DNA from: Sphingobacterium sp.
Lineage (GTDB): Bacteria > Bacteroidota > Bacteroidia > Sphingobacteriales > Sphingobacteriaceae
Direction: 5' to 3'
Assembly: GCA_031253985.1 (NCBI GenBank)
Contig: JAIRVH010000185.1
Coordinates: 186,001 to 250,000, forward strand
DNA: 64,000 nucleotides
The notes under the pieces are model-generated. The model did no database searches, was not told where the DNA came from, and saw nothing but the letters and a program-made list of their open reading frames with translations. The position numbers and the translations under genes are program-made. Of the stretch, positions 1 through 8,066 are shown piece after piece (the first letter of the stretch is position 1; each line of letters opens with the position of its first letter).

Positions 1-39
1 TATTGATATCCTGAAGAACACCTTCTATACTATTTCTAT

Positions 40-531
40 TTACTTTTGAAAGTACAGGCTTTTGAAGCTTTTATCTCCGTCTTCTTTATACATATTAGTA
101 TGTTTTGGCAATAAAGTACCTTTTTTAATGACATAGGTTTTTATGAGCTTATATAATTCCAATCGGTCTATAAAGTGCATGTCCGGATCAAATGGCAAAG
201 CGGTATCGACATAATCATACAGTATTCTTTTGGGTCCGATGTAACCACTTTTTCCTGAGGCAATAGCATTATTGATATGTGCTAGATATTTCGGGTCTTG
301 GCGAATAGATTCTGCTTTTTGCGTATACAACTTGTAAAGTGAGTCTCGTTTTGGATTCCATTCAGAACTTTTTTTAGATAAGCTATCAAATTTTTCATAG
401 TCTCTTTTATGTGACAATAAAACATTAAAGTCATTTTCAAGCTGAGTAGGTCTTTCCACAATTCCTTGTGAAAATACAACCGAGATACAGGATAAAACTA
501 TTGTAATTATAAATATATATTTCTTTTTCAT
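40..531 (-). CDS. small exported protein, possible periplasmic partner of the upstream lipoprotein
   Basis: The 163-residue protein starts MKKKYIFIITIVLSC and has a hydrophobic signal segment ending near VFSQG, so it should be exported. A longer frame reaches 639 but would overlap the end of the upstream gene. The ATG at 531 leaves a 19-base gap and begins with a proper signal peptide, so I chose it. The mature part is charged and probably helical (LSHKRDYEKFDSLSKKSSEW), with no motif I recognise. It follows the papain-like lipoprotein gene directly and would be co-transcribed with it. An exported small protein behind a possible cell-wall-cutting enzyme suggests an immunity or adaptor protein; that is inference only. 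Confidence 0.6.
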   Translation of the reverse strand: MKKKYIFIITIVLSCISVVFSQGIVERPTQLENDFNVLLSHKRDYEKFDSLSKKSSEWNPKRDSLYKLYTQKAESIRQDPKYLAHINNAIASGKSGYIGPKRILYDYVDTALPFDPDMHFIDRLELYKLIKTYVIKKGTLLPKHTNMYKEDGDKSFKSLYFQK

Positions 532-550
532 GATCTTCAATTTTGTATTT

Positions 551-1891
551 TTATCTTCTTCTATAATATATTCTTGACAAATAAGTTTGCCCACCAGATT
601 GGAAGGTTGGGCTTGTTGGGCCATAACTCGAAGGAACATCTCTCGGGTGATGGGTTATGATCTCATACTCCCCCATTTTACTTGTTATTTCCGTAGCAAA
701 TCCTTGTGCATCTACTCCAGAAACTATACCAGAATGTGAAAGCCCCGCCCCTCCATTATAAGGAGCTTGATAAAGTATAATATCTCCAACTTTGACATTG
801 CTTGTAACCTGAATGAAATTTGCGTCCTTGATATTTATTGAAACGACCCAAAGTGGATTTCCATCAGAGGCTAATGTTTCAGTTATGGCACTTTTATCTG
901 TCTTACTAAAAGTATAATAATGGCAATTATAGGCATCTGGGTTGGACTGGTCAACTGCCATCCCACCTCCGAGATCAATGGTTTTTACCAGCGGAGTGGT
1001 CATTTTTAGATATTTTGAAAAATCTTCGTCAAGTTTACTTCTCCAATAGTAGCTGGCAGGCTCTTTATCTGTATTTGTAGCTGTCTGAATTGGAGTAGCT
1101 GTCCAGCCTCCACCAGAACCACCTCCATCAGTGGGGGCATCGGGCACCCAAACATTCTCGCAAACTGTATTGTAGATCATCCGATCATTGCTCCATGATA
1201 CAGTATAATCACAGTCTGTATAGTCAGTCGGATAACTACAGGTGCCGGGATAACTCGTAGATAAATACCCTACCCCATTGCAATATGTACTCCATACACA
1301 TGTGCCTTCTTCCCTGCACCGAACTTCGTAGGCAGCTTTTTTGGTATAACCTTTTGCTGATTTAAAAACTTTAGGCGCATTGTAAGTGCTTTTACCATTC
1401 TCATAACTATATGTGAACAAATTTTGATTGAGAACATCTATCATGGACAATTTTCCATTTTTCAAAAAATTATTATCGCTTTTTTTATCAGGATAAAAAC
1501 GCGAAAGATAAAATTTTTCTCCAGTAGCAACGACCAAAAAGGGTGTATTATTAACGGTCTGTACAGAAATTGCTTTTTCATTAAGCTGCCCTACCGCAAT
1601 CAATGGAATAATAGTATATTGAATGGAATCATTAATTTGGGAGTATTTTGCATTTTCCCATTGTGGCATGTACTTAATAATAAGCCCACTTTTTAGGCTA
1701 TCACGCGTTTTAGACTCAATGGCTAATTTCTCGTAGCTTTGTTTTAACTCAGCTAAACTCGCAAAAGTATGAGCCTTGGGGCTGTCGAGTGCGCTATCCT
1801 TCCTACAGCCCTGATGTGCAAAGAGAGAAAGAATAAAGAGAAACAAAATAATACTTGTCCTCCAATTAAATGTTGCTTTTAGAAACTTCAT
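551..1891 (-). CDS. cysteine-rich lipoprotein with C-terminal papain-like (NlpC/P60 or CHAP-type) domain
   Basis: The 446-residue protein has a lipoprotein signal with the likely lipidated Cys at 29 (FAHQGCRK). Residues 30-180 form a charged region without known motifs. Residues 190-245 hold six cysteines (192, 198, 204, 218, 227, 244), probably disulfide-bonded outside the cytoplasm. A Gly/Ser linker near 256-262 follows. The last 160 residues carry NCHYYTF (Cys323), then VGDIILYQ and LSHSGIV (His386). This Cys, D-I-hydrophobic and His order is what NlpC/P60 and CHAP amidases or peptidases show. Such enzymes cut peptidoglycan stem peptides or protein amides. An N-terminal carrier, a flexible linker and a C-terminal enzyme, followed by a small exported gene, resembles an effector-immunity pair. 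A house-keeping cell-wall hydrolase is the alternative. Confidence 0.55.
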   Translation of the reverse strand: MKFLKATFNWRTSIILFLFILSLFAHQGCRKDSALDSPKAHTFASLAELKQSYEKLAIESKTRDSLKSGLIIKYMPQWENAKYSQINDSIQYTIIPLIAVGQLNEKAISVQTVNNTPFLVVATGEKFYLSRFYPDKKSDNNFLKNGKLSMIDVLNQNLFTYSYENGKSTYNAPKVFKSAKGYTKKAAYEVRCREEGTCVWSTYCNGVGYLSTSYPGTCSYPTDYTDCDYTVSWSNDRMIYNTVCENVWVPDAPTDGGGSGGGWTATPIQTATNTDKEPASYYWRSKLDEDFSKYLKMTTPLVKTIDLGGGMAVDQSNPDAYNCHYYTFSKTDKSAITETLASDGNPLWVVSINIKDANFIQVTSNVKVGDIILYQAPYNGGAGLSHSGIVSGVDAQGFATEITSKMGEYEIITHHPRDVPSSYGPTSPTFQSGGQTYLSRIYYRRR

Positions 1892-2362
1892 TTTCTGTAC
1901 TGATTAACAATACAAATAATGCAGTTTAATATTAAGCTAATGTATAGCTGTATTTAATTTTCTATTATATTTATTTACAATAAAACAAACAGCTATAATC
2001 CTGCCTTCCTAACGAAGTCCAAAACTAAAAAAATTCCATAGCAATAAATATCCACGCAAAACAATTGATAACCAAGCAATTCTAGCCCAACATAGGTTCC
2101 GTCTTGCAGTGCAATGATTTAAGTAGAATCCAGCGTCTTCATCAACTGCATGTTGTCTTTAATTAAAATTTATTTGCCATATTCTTTTGTTTTTATGTAT
2201 AGAGCAAAAATATGACTCTGTGATTGGCTTTCTGAGGGATCATTAAGCCAGTACAATCTTTCGCCTAAGCACGCTATAATTTTTGGAATATCAAGTCACT
2301 TTCCAAATTTGATTTGTAAATAAAAAACCTGTACATTCAATAGAAATTAGCCTCGTTCAACT
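1892..2362. other. intergenic region, no gene recognised
   Basis: This 471-base A+T-rich stretch separates two divergent genes and should hold both promoters. Short minus-strand open stretches occur, for example a run ending MQLMKTLDST near 2120-2160, but they are too short and lack starts. I found no repeat, tRNA or strong hairpin. Confidence 0.4.
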
Positions 2363-2995
2363 ATGCAAAGCAACAATTGGTTCAACCAGTTTAAAAACAT
2401 CCAGCGAAAAAGAGTATTTTTGTTAATCACGCTATTGACTATTTTTCATCACACAAGCTTTGCGCAAAAAGATCCGCAGCTCAGGGAAGCTCTGTCTATC
2501 ATGACAAAAGCATCTATTTCCGGAGATATCGAAGGTATTCTAAGTCAAACCTCGCCCCGCATAATTGAAAGCATGGGTGGGATCGATCAGGCAACAAAAT
2601 TGACCAAGGAACTCTATTCTTCTCTTATAAAATATGGGGTTAAAATTGATTCCACAATCAATTATGTCGATATGGATGTCTCAAAAATTGATGGGACAGC
2701 GTATTGCTTTATCCCTCAGGTATTGGTAATGTCTATGCCTGAAAAAGGTAAAATGGCAATCACCTCAGCTTACTTATTAGCGTTAAAAGAGGACGAAACA
2801 AAGAGATGGACTTTTATTAATCTCAATAAAATGGATCAGGAAAAGATCAATTTGTTTCTTCCTGAATTTAATGGCAAGATTTCTCTTCCTCCCGGTCTAG
2901 AAAAAAAAACATTAGTCGTGAAGAAAGAAGAAGTAGCTAAAACTGTCGATCATCTAATGAAACTGATAGATGAATCAGTTAAAAAAAATAAATAG
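2363..2995 (+). CDS. exported protein of unknown function
   Basis: The protein is 210 residues long. After a short polar N-terminus it has a hydrophobic segment (VFLLITLLTIFHHTSFAQ) that reads as a signal peptide cut after about residue 35. The mature part begins with helices (LREALSIMTKASISGDIEGILSQTSPRI) and then shows beta-like stretches such as AYCFIPQVLVMS, SAYLLALK and RWTFINL. That helix-then-curved-sheet pattern is reminiscent of NTF2-like folds, but I cannot assign a family. It stands alone, with its stop about 430 bases from the convergent pgl gene. Confidence 0.65.
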   Translation: MQSNNWFNQFKNIQRKRVFLLITLLTIFHHTSFAQKDPQLREALSIMTKASISGDIEGILSQTSPRIIESMGGIDQATKLTKELYSSLIKYGVKIDSTINYVDMDVSKIDGTAYCFIPQVLVMSMPEKGKMAITSAYLLALKEDETKRWTFINLNKMDQEKINLFLPEFNGKISLPPGLEKKTLVVKKEEVAKTVDHLMKLIDESVKKNK

Positions 2996-3029
2996 TTTTA
3001 AGTCATTTCCGGGAATCTTCGGAAATTCA

Positions 3030-3182
3030 CTAAAGCCTTCGATGATTTTTTCGTTTCACCTCAGCTCCCAATTGCTGAGGGAAATGCCCTGTAGACTCCT
3101 CCGGAAAATTCATCTTATGCTCAGCTAAAATCTGCGTATTTTTAGGATTAATATAATTCCTCCCATCGCATGAAAAGAGGAA
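3030..3182 (-). pseudogene. coding-like tail of an unidentified gene
   Basis: Reading the minus strand, a frame without a usable start runs from about 3182 to a TAG at 3030-3032. It encodes about 50 residues, including YINPKNTQILAEHK, NFPEESTGHFPQ and AEVKRKNHRRL. The composition (Asn, Lys, Glu, Pro) and lack of stops look like real protein rather than noise. It may be the C-terminal remnant of a deleted gene, or a short gene with a start I cannot see. I do not recognise the family. Confidence 0.35.
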
Positions 3183-3223
3183 TCAAAAAGACCTTTCCGC
3201 AGTTGCGGAAAGGTCTTTTTGAT
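3182..3223. terminator. perfect 19-bp inverted repeat, bidirectional terminator-like hairpin
   Basis: The arms 3182-3200 and 3205-3223 are exact reverse complements (core GACCTTTCCGC) around a 4-base loop AGTT. Each arm has an A5/T5 tract, so both strands would give a long stem with a U-run. It lies between the convergent genes ending at 2995 and 3425. Confidence 0.75.
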
Positions 3224-3424
3224 CACCTTAATTTCGAAATGGAGATTAATATTCCTGCATGTAAGGGAATCCACTCTTGTTTGGCTTTATGTCCCTCTTT
3301 CTACTCATACTCCTTTTCACGATTTTATAGGAATCTAACGTCTTCTTAAATTTTTCGCACACATACTGCCTACCCTAAAAATACAATTGAAAATAAAGGG
3401 CATTCGGATGAAAAGACAATTGAA

Positions 3425-4135
3425 TTAAATTCCAGCTTCTTTATCAGTAAAAATCTGGACTCCTGCTTTCTTTTCAATTAACTGTAGCGGATATAGTTCA
3501 GGATTATATGCACCATTGAGAACTTCATTCAAAGCGTTTTTCTTGGATTTGCCAAATGTAACAATCAGAATATTTTCAGCTTTATTGATGATAGGTTCAG
3601 TCAACGTAATTCTAAACATTTCCTGTGACTTTAGATAGTAGGCATCAACCCATTTTTCTTTTTCGTGTAAAATCTTTTCACCTGGAAAGAGAGAAGCTGT
3701 GTGGCCATCATCCCCCATTCCTAAAAGAATGAAATCAAAAATACCGTCAGCTCCCAAAACATTTCTGATTTGAGCTTCGTATTCCTTAGCATAATTTTCA
3801 GGCTCAATTCCGTCTTTATACATGGGGAAAATCTGATTTTCATTGACTGGAACTTTATTCAAAAGTACTTCCAAAGTCATCTTAAAATTACTTTTCTCAT
3901 CTTCAAGAGAAACCCATCTCTCATCTACCCAAAAAAAATGGATTTTCTCCCAAATTATTTTATCTGCATATTCGGGAGTAGCTAATAAACTAAAGATGGC
4001 CTTCGGTGAAGAGCCACCACTCAACGCAACCACAAATTTATCATGCTTCTGGATTGCTTGTTTCGAAAGCTCAACAAATGTATCAGCTGCTTTTTTATAC
4101 AAAGCATCCAGATGATCAAATATTGTAATATTCAT
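3425..4135 (-). CDS. pgl: 6-phosphogluconolactonase
   Basis: This enzyme hydrolyses 6-phosphoglucono-1,5-lactone to 6-phosphogluconate, the second step of the oxidative pentose phosphate pathway, in the cytoplasm. The 236-residue length fits the DevB/SOL family. Family motifs are visible: VVALSGGSSPKAIF near residue 35, IHFFWVDERWV near 65, and LLGMGDDGHTASLFPG near 140, which carries the Gly-Asp-Gly-His loop. It is the last gene of a minus-strand operon, 17 bases after zwf, and supplies the lactonase for the product of that enzyme. Confidence 0.93.
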   Translation of the reverse strand: MNITIFDHLDALYKKAADTFVELSKQAIQKHDKFVVALSGGSSPKAIFSLLATPEYADKIIWEKIHFFWVDERWVSLEDEKSNFKMTLEVLLNKVPVNENQIFPMYKDGIEPENYAKEYEAQIRNVLGADGIFDFILLGMGDDGHTASLFPGEKILHEKEKWVDAYYLKSQEMFRITLTEPIINKAENILIVTFGKSKKNALNEVLNGAYNPELYPLQLIEKKAGVQIFTDKEAGI

Positions 4136-4152
4136 TTTCTTTTAATTAGATT

Positions 4153-5634
4153 TTAAACCCACTGATGTCCCTGCCGCTCTACCAGTGCATCGCTGTCATC
4201 AGGACCCCAATTGCCTGATGCATAATTTGGGAAAGATGGGTCTTTGGTTTTTTCCCAGGTTTCCTGAATCGTTTTTATCACATCCCAAGCTTCTTCTACC
4301 TGATCAGAGCGCATAAACAATGTAAGGTCTCCCACAAGCGCTTCCAATAAAAGAGTTTCATAAGCTTCGGGAGTATCGGTCTGACAGGCAAAATTATCGA
4401 AAATCATTTCCACAGGTTTAAGCGCCAAAGACAAGCCCGGCTTTTTAGACATAAACTGCAATCTGATGTCCATTTGTGGCTGGATATTAATAATCAGTCG
4501 GTTTGCCGACAGAAGCGAGGTGCTTTCTGAAAACATAGAATTTGGAAGTGGCTTAAACTGAATCGTTATATAAGAATGCTTTTCTTTCATCTTCTTCCCG
4601 GTACGGACATAAAAAGGAACATCCTCCCATCTTTCATTATCCAGATAAAACTTAATAGCGACAAATGTTTCCGTATTGGAATCATGAGCAATGCCCTCTT
4701 CCTGGCGATAGCCATTTACTTTTAGTCCATTTACTTTGCCTCGTCCGTACTGTCCTCTTACCGCATAATGATCTACTTTTTCGGGAGAAATCCTACGGAT
4801 GGATTTTAAAACATCAACTTTACGATCCCTGATCTCACCTGATTCGAGTGAGGCCGGAGGTTCCATGGCAACCATGCAAAGAATTTGCAAAAGATGGTTC
4901 TGAATCATATCGCGCAAAGCTCCTGTCTGCTCATAAAAACTGGCTCTTGTTTCCACTCCTACTTCTTCGGCGACCGTAATCTGCACCGATTCTATATGTC
5001 TGTGGTTCCAAAGAGGTTCAAAAATTGAATTTCCGAACCTGAACGCCAAAATATTCTGAACTGTTTCTTTACCTAAATAATGATCGATACGATAAATCTG
5101 TTCTTCCTGAAAAGTTTGTGAAAGAAGATTATTCAGCTCAATGGCAGATTCTTTATTGTGACCAAAAGGTTTTTCGATAATAATTCGATCTGTCGCAGGA
5201 TCAGATGCTATTGATGTATTTTTAAGATGGTTTGAAATTACCGATACAAAGTTTGGTGCAATGGACAGATAGAAAAGCCTGTTTCCTCTCATTCCGTACA
5301 CTTTATCGAAATTGTCCAGTTTCTGATACAAATTCTGATAAGAGCTTTCTTCATCAAGCTGATGCTGAAAATAGCTGATGTGGGCCTGAAAACCGGCCCA
5401 ATCTTCCTTGATTACAGTCTTCCTGGAAAACCTCTCCAGATTTTCTTTAATATAAGCGCTGAATTTTTCATCCGTATTTTCGGCTCTTCCTAAAGCTAAA
5501 ATATTGAAACCTTTTGGCATTCTGCCATCGATATATAAATTGTAAAAGGCAGGAAAAAGCTTCCTTTTTGCCAAATCCCCTGTTGCACCAAAAATAACGA
5601 TCGTTGTTGGGTGCAGGACTGTATTGTCGCTCAT
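4153..5634 (-). CDS. zwf: glucose-6-phosphate 1-dehydrogenase
   Basis: This enzyme oxidises glucose-6-phosphate with NADP+ to 6-phosphogluconolactone and is the entry point of the oxidative pentose phosphate pathway. The 493 residues match the family. The N-terminal Rossmann motif GATGDLAKRKLFPAFYNL starts near residue 15, and the active-site signature RIDHYLGKETVQN lies near residue 180, with the substrate-binding Lys and catalytic His region. The C-terminal half contains the usual YVRTGKKM and PEAYETLLLEAL segments. The gene sits between gnd (9 bases upstream) and pgl (17 bases downstream), so the three would be made together. Confidence 0.95.
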   Translation of the reverse strand: MSDNTVLHPTTIVIFGATGDLAKRKLFPAFYNLYIDGRMPKGFNILALGRAENTDEKFSAYIKENLERFSRKTVIKEDWAGFQAHISYFQHQLDEESSYQNLYQKLDNFDKVYGMRGNRLFYLSIAPNFVSVISNHLKNTSIASDPATDRIIIEKPFGHNKESAIELNNLLSQTFQEEQIYRIDHYLGKETVQNILAFRFGNSIFEPLWNHRHIESVQITVAEEVGVETRASFYEQTGALRDMIQNHLLQILCMVAMEPPASLESGEIRDRKVDVLKSIRRISPEKVDHYAVRGQYGRGKVNGLKVNGYRQEEGIAHDSNTETFVAIKFYLDNERWEDVPFYVRTGKKMKEKHSYITIQFKPLPNSMFSESTSLLSANRLIINIQPQMDIRLQFMSKKPGLSLALKPVEMIFDNFACQTDTPEAYETLLLEALVGDLTLFMRSDQVEEAWDVIKTIQETWEKTKDPSFPNYASGNWGPDDSDALVERQGHQWV

Positions 5635-5643
5635 TGTTAGGAT

Positions 5644-7062
5644 CTAGTTATTTGGGTTTTGCCATGAAGTATGAAAGACTCCTTCTCTGTCCGTTCTTTG
5701 GTAAGTGTGCGCACCAAAATAATCACGCTGAGCCTGAAGCAGGTTTACAGGCAAAGATGCTGTGGTATAAGCTTCAAAATAGCCTAGAGCTGACTGAATT
5801 CCTAAGCTTGGAATTCCGTTTGATACAGCAAAAGCAGCTGTTTTTCTTAATGACGAAATTTTATCTTTTACAATTTCTGAAATTTCCTGATCCAATAAAA
5901 TATTAGATAAGTTCTCGTATTTTGAATAAGCCTGATAAAATTTTCCCAATAAACCAGAACGGATGATACATCCACCCCTCCAGATTTTAACAACATCTTT
6001 TAAAGGAATTTCAAACTGATATTCTTCAGAAGCCTTTACCAATAATGCCAAACCTTGAGCATAACTGATTAAAGTAGATAGATACAAAGCATCCCCCACC
6101 TCTTTGATGAACAATTCTGTATCTTCAGGAGTTTTTATTTCTTCTTTAGCATATAATTGAGATGCCTTCACTCGCTCATCTTTGTAAGCAGATAAAATTC
6201 TTGATGTTACTGCAATATCGATGGTTGGAATAGACACACCAATTTCCATAGCCTCCTCGGAAGTCCACTTTCCGGTTCCTTTTGCCCCTGCTTTATCTAA
6301 AATTTTGTCGACAAGAAAACCGTCTGTTACATCATCTTTTTGCTGGAAGATATCTCTTGTTATTTCAATAAGGAAAGAGTTCATCTCGCCTTCATTCCAT
6401 CTTTTGAAAACTTCATACAATTGCTCATTGGTAAGATTAACTCCTTTTCTCAGTAAATCGTATGCTTCACTGATTAATTGCATGATAGCATATTCAATTC
6501 CGTTGTGAACCATTTTAACATAATTCCCTGCAGCTCCTTTTCCCATATAAGCGGTGCAAGGTTCCCCGTTTACTTTTGCCGAAATAACTTCCAGCATAGG
6601 CTTCACCAAATTGAAAACTTCCAAATCTCCACCCGGCATAATACTCGGTCCTCTTCTTGCGCCCTGCTCTCCTCCAGAAACTCCCATTCCCATAAAATGA
6701 AGGTTTTTAGAAGCTAAATCAGCTATACGTCTCTCGGTATCCTTGAAATAAGAATTTCCTGCATCAATTACAACATCTTTTGGACTCAGAAGCGGTGTTA
6801 TGCTTTCAAGAACAGCATCAACCGGTTTGCCTGCAGGAACCATCAGAATAATTTTTCGTGGACTGTCTAAACTTGACACAAATTCCTATAGAGAAACAGC
6901 TCCAACAACCTTTGTACCTGAAGCCACTCCTTTGCGGAGTTCTATTACCTTTTCTTCATCTAAATCGAATCCTACGGTAGAAAAACCGTTATCGGCAATA
7001 TTATAAAGCAGATTTCTTCCCATTACACCTAGACCAATAACCCCGTAATTATACTTTTCCAT
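5644..7062 (-). pseudogene. gnd: 6-phosphogluconate dehydrogenase gene interrupted by an in-frame TAG
   Basis: The full reading frame from the ATG at 7062 to 5644 is 472 codons plus stop, the usual length for decarboxylating 6-phosphogluconate dehydrogenase. It starts MEKYNYGVIGLGVMGRNLL, with the NADP-binding GxGxxG. Codon 59, on the minus strand at 6888-6886, is TAG, between AVSL and EFVSSLD, and the frame continues perfectly after it. Downstream the catalytic segments are intact (GMGVSGGEQGARRGPSIMPGG, MVHNGIEYAIMQL, GTGKWTSEEAMEIG). A restart at the GTG at 6879 would lack the whole nucleotide-binding motif. Either the gene is dead, the codon is read through, or the base is a sequencing error. 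It is the first gene of the gnd-zwf-pgl operon. Confidence 0.85.
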
Positions 7063-7655
7063 TCTTACTTAAAGTTTATGTTATGAATCAAAATTACTGA
7101 AATGCATGCCAGTAAAAAAATTATCTAAGATTTTCTTTACCTATTGCTCCAAAATAACTGACATCTACCCTGTCACTAAACTCATGGTTGAGGCTAAAAC
7201 ACTATGATATCAAATAACGTCAATGGCCCACCATTATAATAAAAGCCCACTATTGTTATCCACAAGGTTATGGTCTTTTAATATTCGGCCTTTCCCGGCT
7301 GCATCGTTCAATTGTAATGCTCACTGTACATAAAGGCAATTTTGAACAGCCGCTCGCGGGAATCTGTACAACTCCAATTTGGGAAGACGATTTGTTGTCA
7401 ATCGATAAATAATATACACTTCATTGGGTAACATTTTCGCTATAAACAAATACAAAGAATAATGCAATAAATAATCTAAAAGCAGCGTATTTTTTAACAA
7501 AAACATTATTTTACACACTAAAAAACAAACTTAGCAGACTTCAAATACATTAAAAAGTCTATTTTTTGATAATTTAAAGAAAATTAAATAGAAAATATTT
7601 CTTATATTTAATAAACTAAAATCACAATAAATTAATATTTGATTAAATCATAATT
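7063..7655. other. intergenic region, no gene recognised
   Basis: This A+T-rich 593-base stretch separates the divergent gnd and lipoprotein genes and becomes almost pure A+T after 7540. A 65-codon minus-strand frame at 7321-7518 has no family resemblance and I reject it. Both promoters must lie here, but I could not place a convincing pair of boxes. Confidence 0.4.
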
Positions 7656-8048
7656 ATGAAAAAAATACAATTTCCTCTTATTGCCGTATTAATATTATTA
7701 CTAACGTCATGTTATTCTTCCTATTTAACAACTGAAAAACAAAACTCGCAAAAAACTATCCAAAGTAAATTCGCAAGCGGAGAATCTATAGGTATGAAAA
7801 AAGAAGATATAATAAAAACATTTGGATTACCTACTTCAACTTCTATCGAACAACAGAAGGATGGTAAAAGTGAGAACTTGTATTACATAGAAATTATTGA
7901 TAATATACAGATTGTAACTGTCTTAGCTATAAAAAATGGCATTACAATTAGCCAGAAAGTAGATCAGATAACATCTAATTATGACGACCGCTTCAAAAAG
8001 TTAGAAAAAGATTTGAAAATCTTACAAACACCAAGACTCTACAACTAA
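7656..8048 (+). CDS. BamE/SmpA-like lipoprotein
   Basis: This 130-residue lipoprotein has a signal peptide MKKIQFPLIAVLILLL and lipobox LTSCYS (Cys near 19). After a short linker comes GMKKEDIIKTFGLPTSTS, the helix and Gly-x-Pro turn that open the SmpA/OmlA (BamE) fold, followed by beta segments NLYYIEIIDN and IVTVLAIKNG. BamE-like domains act in the periplasm as small protein-binding modules; the partner here is unknown. It lies 18 bases upstream of the pore-forming-toxin-like lipoprotein gene and is probably co-expressed with it. A role in handling or anchoring that protein is only a guess from the gene order. Confidence 0.65.
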   Translation: MKKIQFPLIAVLILLLTSCYSSYLTTEKQNSQKTIQSKFASGESIGMKKEDIIKTFGLPTSTSIEQQKDGKSENLYYIEIIDNIQIVTVLAIKNGITISQKVDQITSNYDDRFKKLEKDLKILQTPRLYN

Positions 8049-8066
8049 TCATATATACTAATTATT

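Noticed and set aside
7321..7518. 65-codon minus-strand ORF in the gnd-lipoprotein gap
   Set aside because: Low-complexity, Tyr/Leu-rich translation without a family match or ribosome-binding site.
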